DNA of 14,431 nt, from positions 1-14,431 of the forward strand of contig JBGZAX010000009.1 of assembly GCA_041844335.1 (NCBI GenBank), read 5' to 3'. The DNA is from CAUUFM01 sp041844335 (GTDB taxonomy: Bacteria; Bacillota; Clostridia; Lachnospirales; Lachnospiraceae). Below are positions 12,407 through 14,431 of the stretch, piece after piece; position 1 is the stretch's first letter; every line of letters begins with the position of its first letter. A model generated the notes under the pieces. It saw nothing but the letters and a program-made list of their open reading frames with translations. It was not told the origin of the DNA and did no database searches. A program made the translations under genes and the position numbers.

Positions 12407-14431
12407 TCAATATTTGGGATCAATGTCCCCGAAATCGTCCATCTGCGCAACATATCCGGTAGCTGCCGATGCCGATTTTGCTGCCGTGCCTCCTATGTTC
12501 TTAGCGACAATGACAGGCTTTGCCGCTTTTTTATCAGCTGTCGCAGACTTTGTTCTTCCATTTTTTTCATCATCTGACGGGCTGTAAACAAAAGGCTCCA
12601 ATGAATAATTATCTGCAGCTTTTACAGATTCTGATGCACTCTTTGCCCAAACCGACTTTATCTCAGGCTTTTTTATTTCCGCCTTTGTTGCCTTAGGCAT
12701 GGCAGCCTTTGTATCCGCATTTTTAATTACAGGGGGGGTCTTCACCCTCGCCGGCTTAACATCAGTCTTTATATCCGAACCTGCGGAAAAACTTTCCGCA
12801 TTACCCATACTGGAACCTCCGTTTGATCGGATATAGGCACTTTTGCCCGAAATCAATTCTTTTTCATCTGCAAGATGAAACTTACTTAATAAATTATTAA
12901 GATTATCGGACTGTGCAGTCAGCTTTTCCGATGACAATGCAACCTCTTCCGATGTAGCGGAATTCGATTGCACAACCTCAGATATCTGCTGTACTCCGGA
13001 ATTTATTCTTTTTATTGACTCAAATTGCTTTACGGTGTTTTTAGCAATACCCTTTACCAGTAAATCCACCCTATTTGTAGCGTCCACTATCTGGCTTACA
13101 GAATCAGCCGTCTGCTCCGATATAATCACACCGTTATTTACCGCTGTTATCGTTTCAGCTATTAAAGCCTCGGTATTATTGGCAGCCTCAGCAGATTTTC
13201 CTGCTAAATTCCTTACTTCATCCGCCACTACTGCAAAGCCCTTTCCTGCCTCTCCTGCCCTTGCAGCTTCTACCGCTGCATTTAATGCAAGGATATTTGT
13301 TTGGAAAGCTATATCATTTATCGTCTTTATAATTTTACTTATTTCACCGCTTCTATCGGAAATCTGCGACATGGCATTGGACATCTGTCCCATTAGTTCA
13401 TTATTTTTATTAACCGCATCAAGCACGGCACCGTTTTGTGTCTCTGCGTCCTTTGCAGATTCAGTATCCTTACTTAAATGATCGGATATCTCAGATATAA
13501 GAGCCGACAGCTCCTCTATACTTGCCGATTGCTCCGATGCCCCCTCCGATAATACTTGAGAGCTTGATGCCACAAGAGCCGCATCACCATCTATCTGTTT
13601 TGATGCATCCTGTACCTCTCTCATAAGATTGGATATACTGCCTCGCATCTTATTTATTGAAGATAAAATATTACTGAAGTCTCCCACATATGCCGACTCA
13701 TTGCGTGATCTCACATTAAGTCTGCCCTCGGACATATTCTCCATAACCATATCTATATCTCGCACAACCATACCCAAATCTTCTACTATAAGCGCGGTCG
13801 CCTTTGCCAACTGTCCGGATTCATCAGTAGCATCAACTACAGGTGCAGGAGTCTTTAAGTCACCCTTTGCAAGCAGTATTATTCTGTCAATGGATACGGC
13901 TATTCTTTCAGATATCTTTTCTGCGGCATAAGCATTAACCAATACTGCAGCAACAAATAAGACTATCAGTGCAATGAAGATTATTATCACAATTTTCGCT
14001 ATCTCTCTATCCATTGCCTTCATATTTTCATCATATGAATTTTGATGCAAGAACATCATCTCATCCCAAGCCTTAAGAAATTCGCTGGCATAATTATCAT
14101 ATTCTGTACGTAATTCATTTATTACCGCATCTCTTTGCTGTTCCGTCACGTTCCCAGAGTTCAGCTTTGTGATAATTATATTTCTTGAATCCATTCTCTT
14201 TTTTCTGAGATCCGCCGTCTTATTAAGATGCTCTATTTTAAGAGGTTCTTTGCAATTTTCTTTTATATCCGCTTCTATCTTGTTGTAGCTTTCATCAAGC
14301 TCATTTAAATAATCAAGGCTTTCCTTAAAGTCGCCTGATTTTAACATCATCATATCTCTTAAGTTTAACTCTTCATATATCACTATGTTTGTTATATTTT
14401 CTATGGCACTTTCTGTTTTTTTATTATCAGC
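12407..14431 (-). CDS. Methyl-accepting chemotaxis protein (5'-partial)
   Basis: Transmembrane chemoreceptor signalling to CheA/CheW. The frame is open to the right edge (16 further codons before the GTG at 14381-14383), and a first membrane helix is missing, so the true start lies outside the window. Counting from that GTG: an extracytoplasmic helical-bundle sensor (1-128, 4HB-like, with NLRDMMM), TM helix 131-152, HAMP and following linker about 153-255, then the coiled-coil signalling domain with the conserved hairpin tip around 350-400 (DIAFQTNILALNAAVEAARA begins at 357). The coil ends near 503. A tail of about 155 residues follows, rich in Lys, Ala, Ser and Pro, with no predicted domain and ending DDFGDIDPKY. 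Sensor ligand unknown. It is upstream of efp on the same strand. Confidence 0.93.
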   Translation of the reverse strand, partial: ADNKKTESAIENITNIVIYEELNLRDMMMLKSGDFKESLDYLNELDESYNKIEADIKENCKEPLKIEHLNKTADLRKKRMDSRNIIITKLNSGNVTEQQRDAVINELRTEYDNYASEFLKAWDEMMFLHQNSYDENMKAMDREIAKIVIIIFIALIVLFVAAVLVNAYAAEKISERIAVSIDRIILLAKGDLKTPAPVVDATDESGQLAKATALIVEDLGMVVRDIDMVMENMSEGRLNVRSRNESAYVGDFSNILSSINKMRGSISNLMREVQDASKQIDGDAALVASSSQVLSEGASEQSASIEELSALISEISDHLSKDTESAKDAETQNGAVLDAVNKNNELMGQMSNAMSQISDRSGEISKIIKTINDIAFQTNILALNAAVEAARAGEAGKGFAVVADEVRNLAGKSAEAANNTEALIAETITAVNNGVIISEQTADSVSQIVDATNRVDLLVKGIAKNTVKQFESIKRINSGVQQISEVVQSNSATSEEVALSSEKLTAQSDNLNNLLSKFHLADEKELISGKSAYIRSNGGSSMGNAESFSAGSDIKTDVKPARVKTPPVIKNADTKAAMPKATKAEIKKPEIKSVWAKSASESVKAADNYSLEPFVYSPSDDEKNGRTKSATADKKAAKPVIVAKNIGGTAAKSASAATGYVAQMDDFGDIDPKY

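Noticed and set aside
13035..13481. 148-codon plus-strand open frame inside the chemoreceptor gene
   Set aside because: It is antisense to the highly conserved signalling domain and shows no protein-like motif; it reflects codon bias of the real gene.

Overview
The window reads as ordinary chromosome from an AT-rich, low-GC Gram-positive anaerobe of the class Clostridia. Evidence: the remA-gmk-rpoZ gene order, Shine-Dalgarno sites close to AGGAGG before most genes, strong sigma-A type promoters, an ATP-forming PEP carboxykinase, a PcrA-type helicase with a C-terminal Tudor-like module, a DUF1461/TIGR01906 (Lit-type) membrane protein and a U32/TrhP-type tRNA-modification protein. The SGFSG form of the guanylate kinase P-loop and the long threonine synthase suggest Lachnospiraceae or a near relative; this is recollection of family patterns, not a computed placement.

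Layout. Only the first gene is on the plus strand: a Nif3-like dinuclear-metal protein (1-789) whose 5' end lies outside the window. It converges on a sodium:neurotransmitter-symporter family transporter (808-2151), which has its own strong promoter and, upstream of that, a dense cluster of palindromes. Further right, everything is on the minus strand and transcribed right to left. The gluconeogenic/anaplerotic unit is pckA (4245-5843, TTG start) overlapping a CYTH/triphosphate tunnel enzyme (3736-4248), with a U32/TrhP-type gene (2346-3584) after a 151-base gap. Next comes remA-gmk-rpoZ-thrC (6130-8825), bounded by a near-consensus promoter at 8852-8880 and an intrinsic terminator at about 5998-6033. 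The rightmost unit is mcp-efp-pcrA-lit (8867-14431); its chemoreceptor gene continues past the right edge.

How the genes work together. Most are housekeeping: translation (EF-P, TrhP), transcription (omega, RemA), nucleotide supply (Gmk), DNA repair (PcrA), central metabolism (PckA), amino-acid biosynthesis and uptake (ThrC, the transporter), envelope lipoprotein remodelling (Lit-like) and chemotaxis. Tight packing (gaps of 2 to 31 bases, one 4-base overlap) suggests three polycistronic transcripts.

I see no mobile element, CRISPR array, tRNA, rRNA, phage gene or defence system, and no gene-free stretch above 300 bases; the longest (5844-6129, 286 bases) is accounted for by a promoter, a terminator and an inverted repeat. 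I did not find a convincing undescribed system. The observations most worth a second look are the palindrome array upstream of the transporter, the pckA/CYTH translational overlap, the placement of thrC and of the Lit-like gene, and the long chemoreceptor tail.
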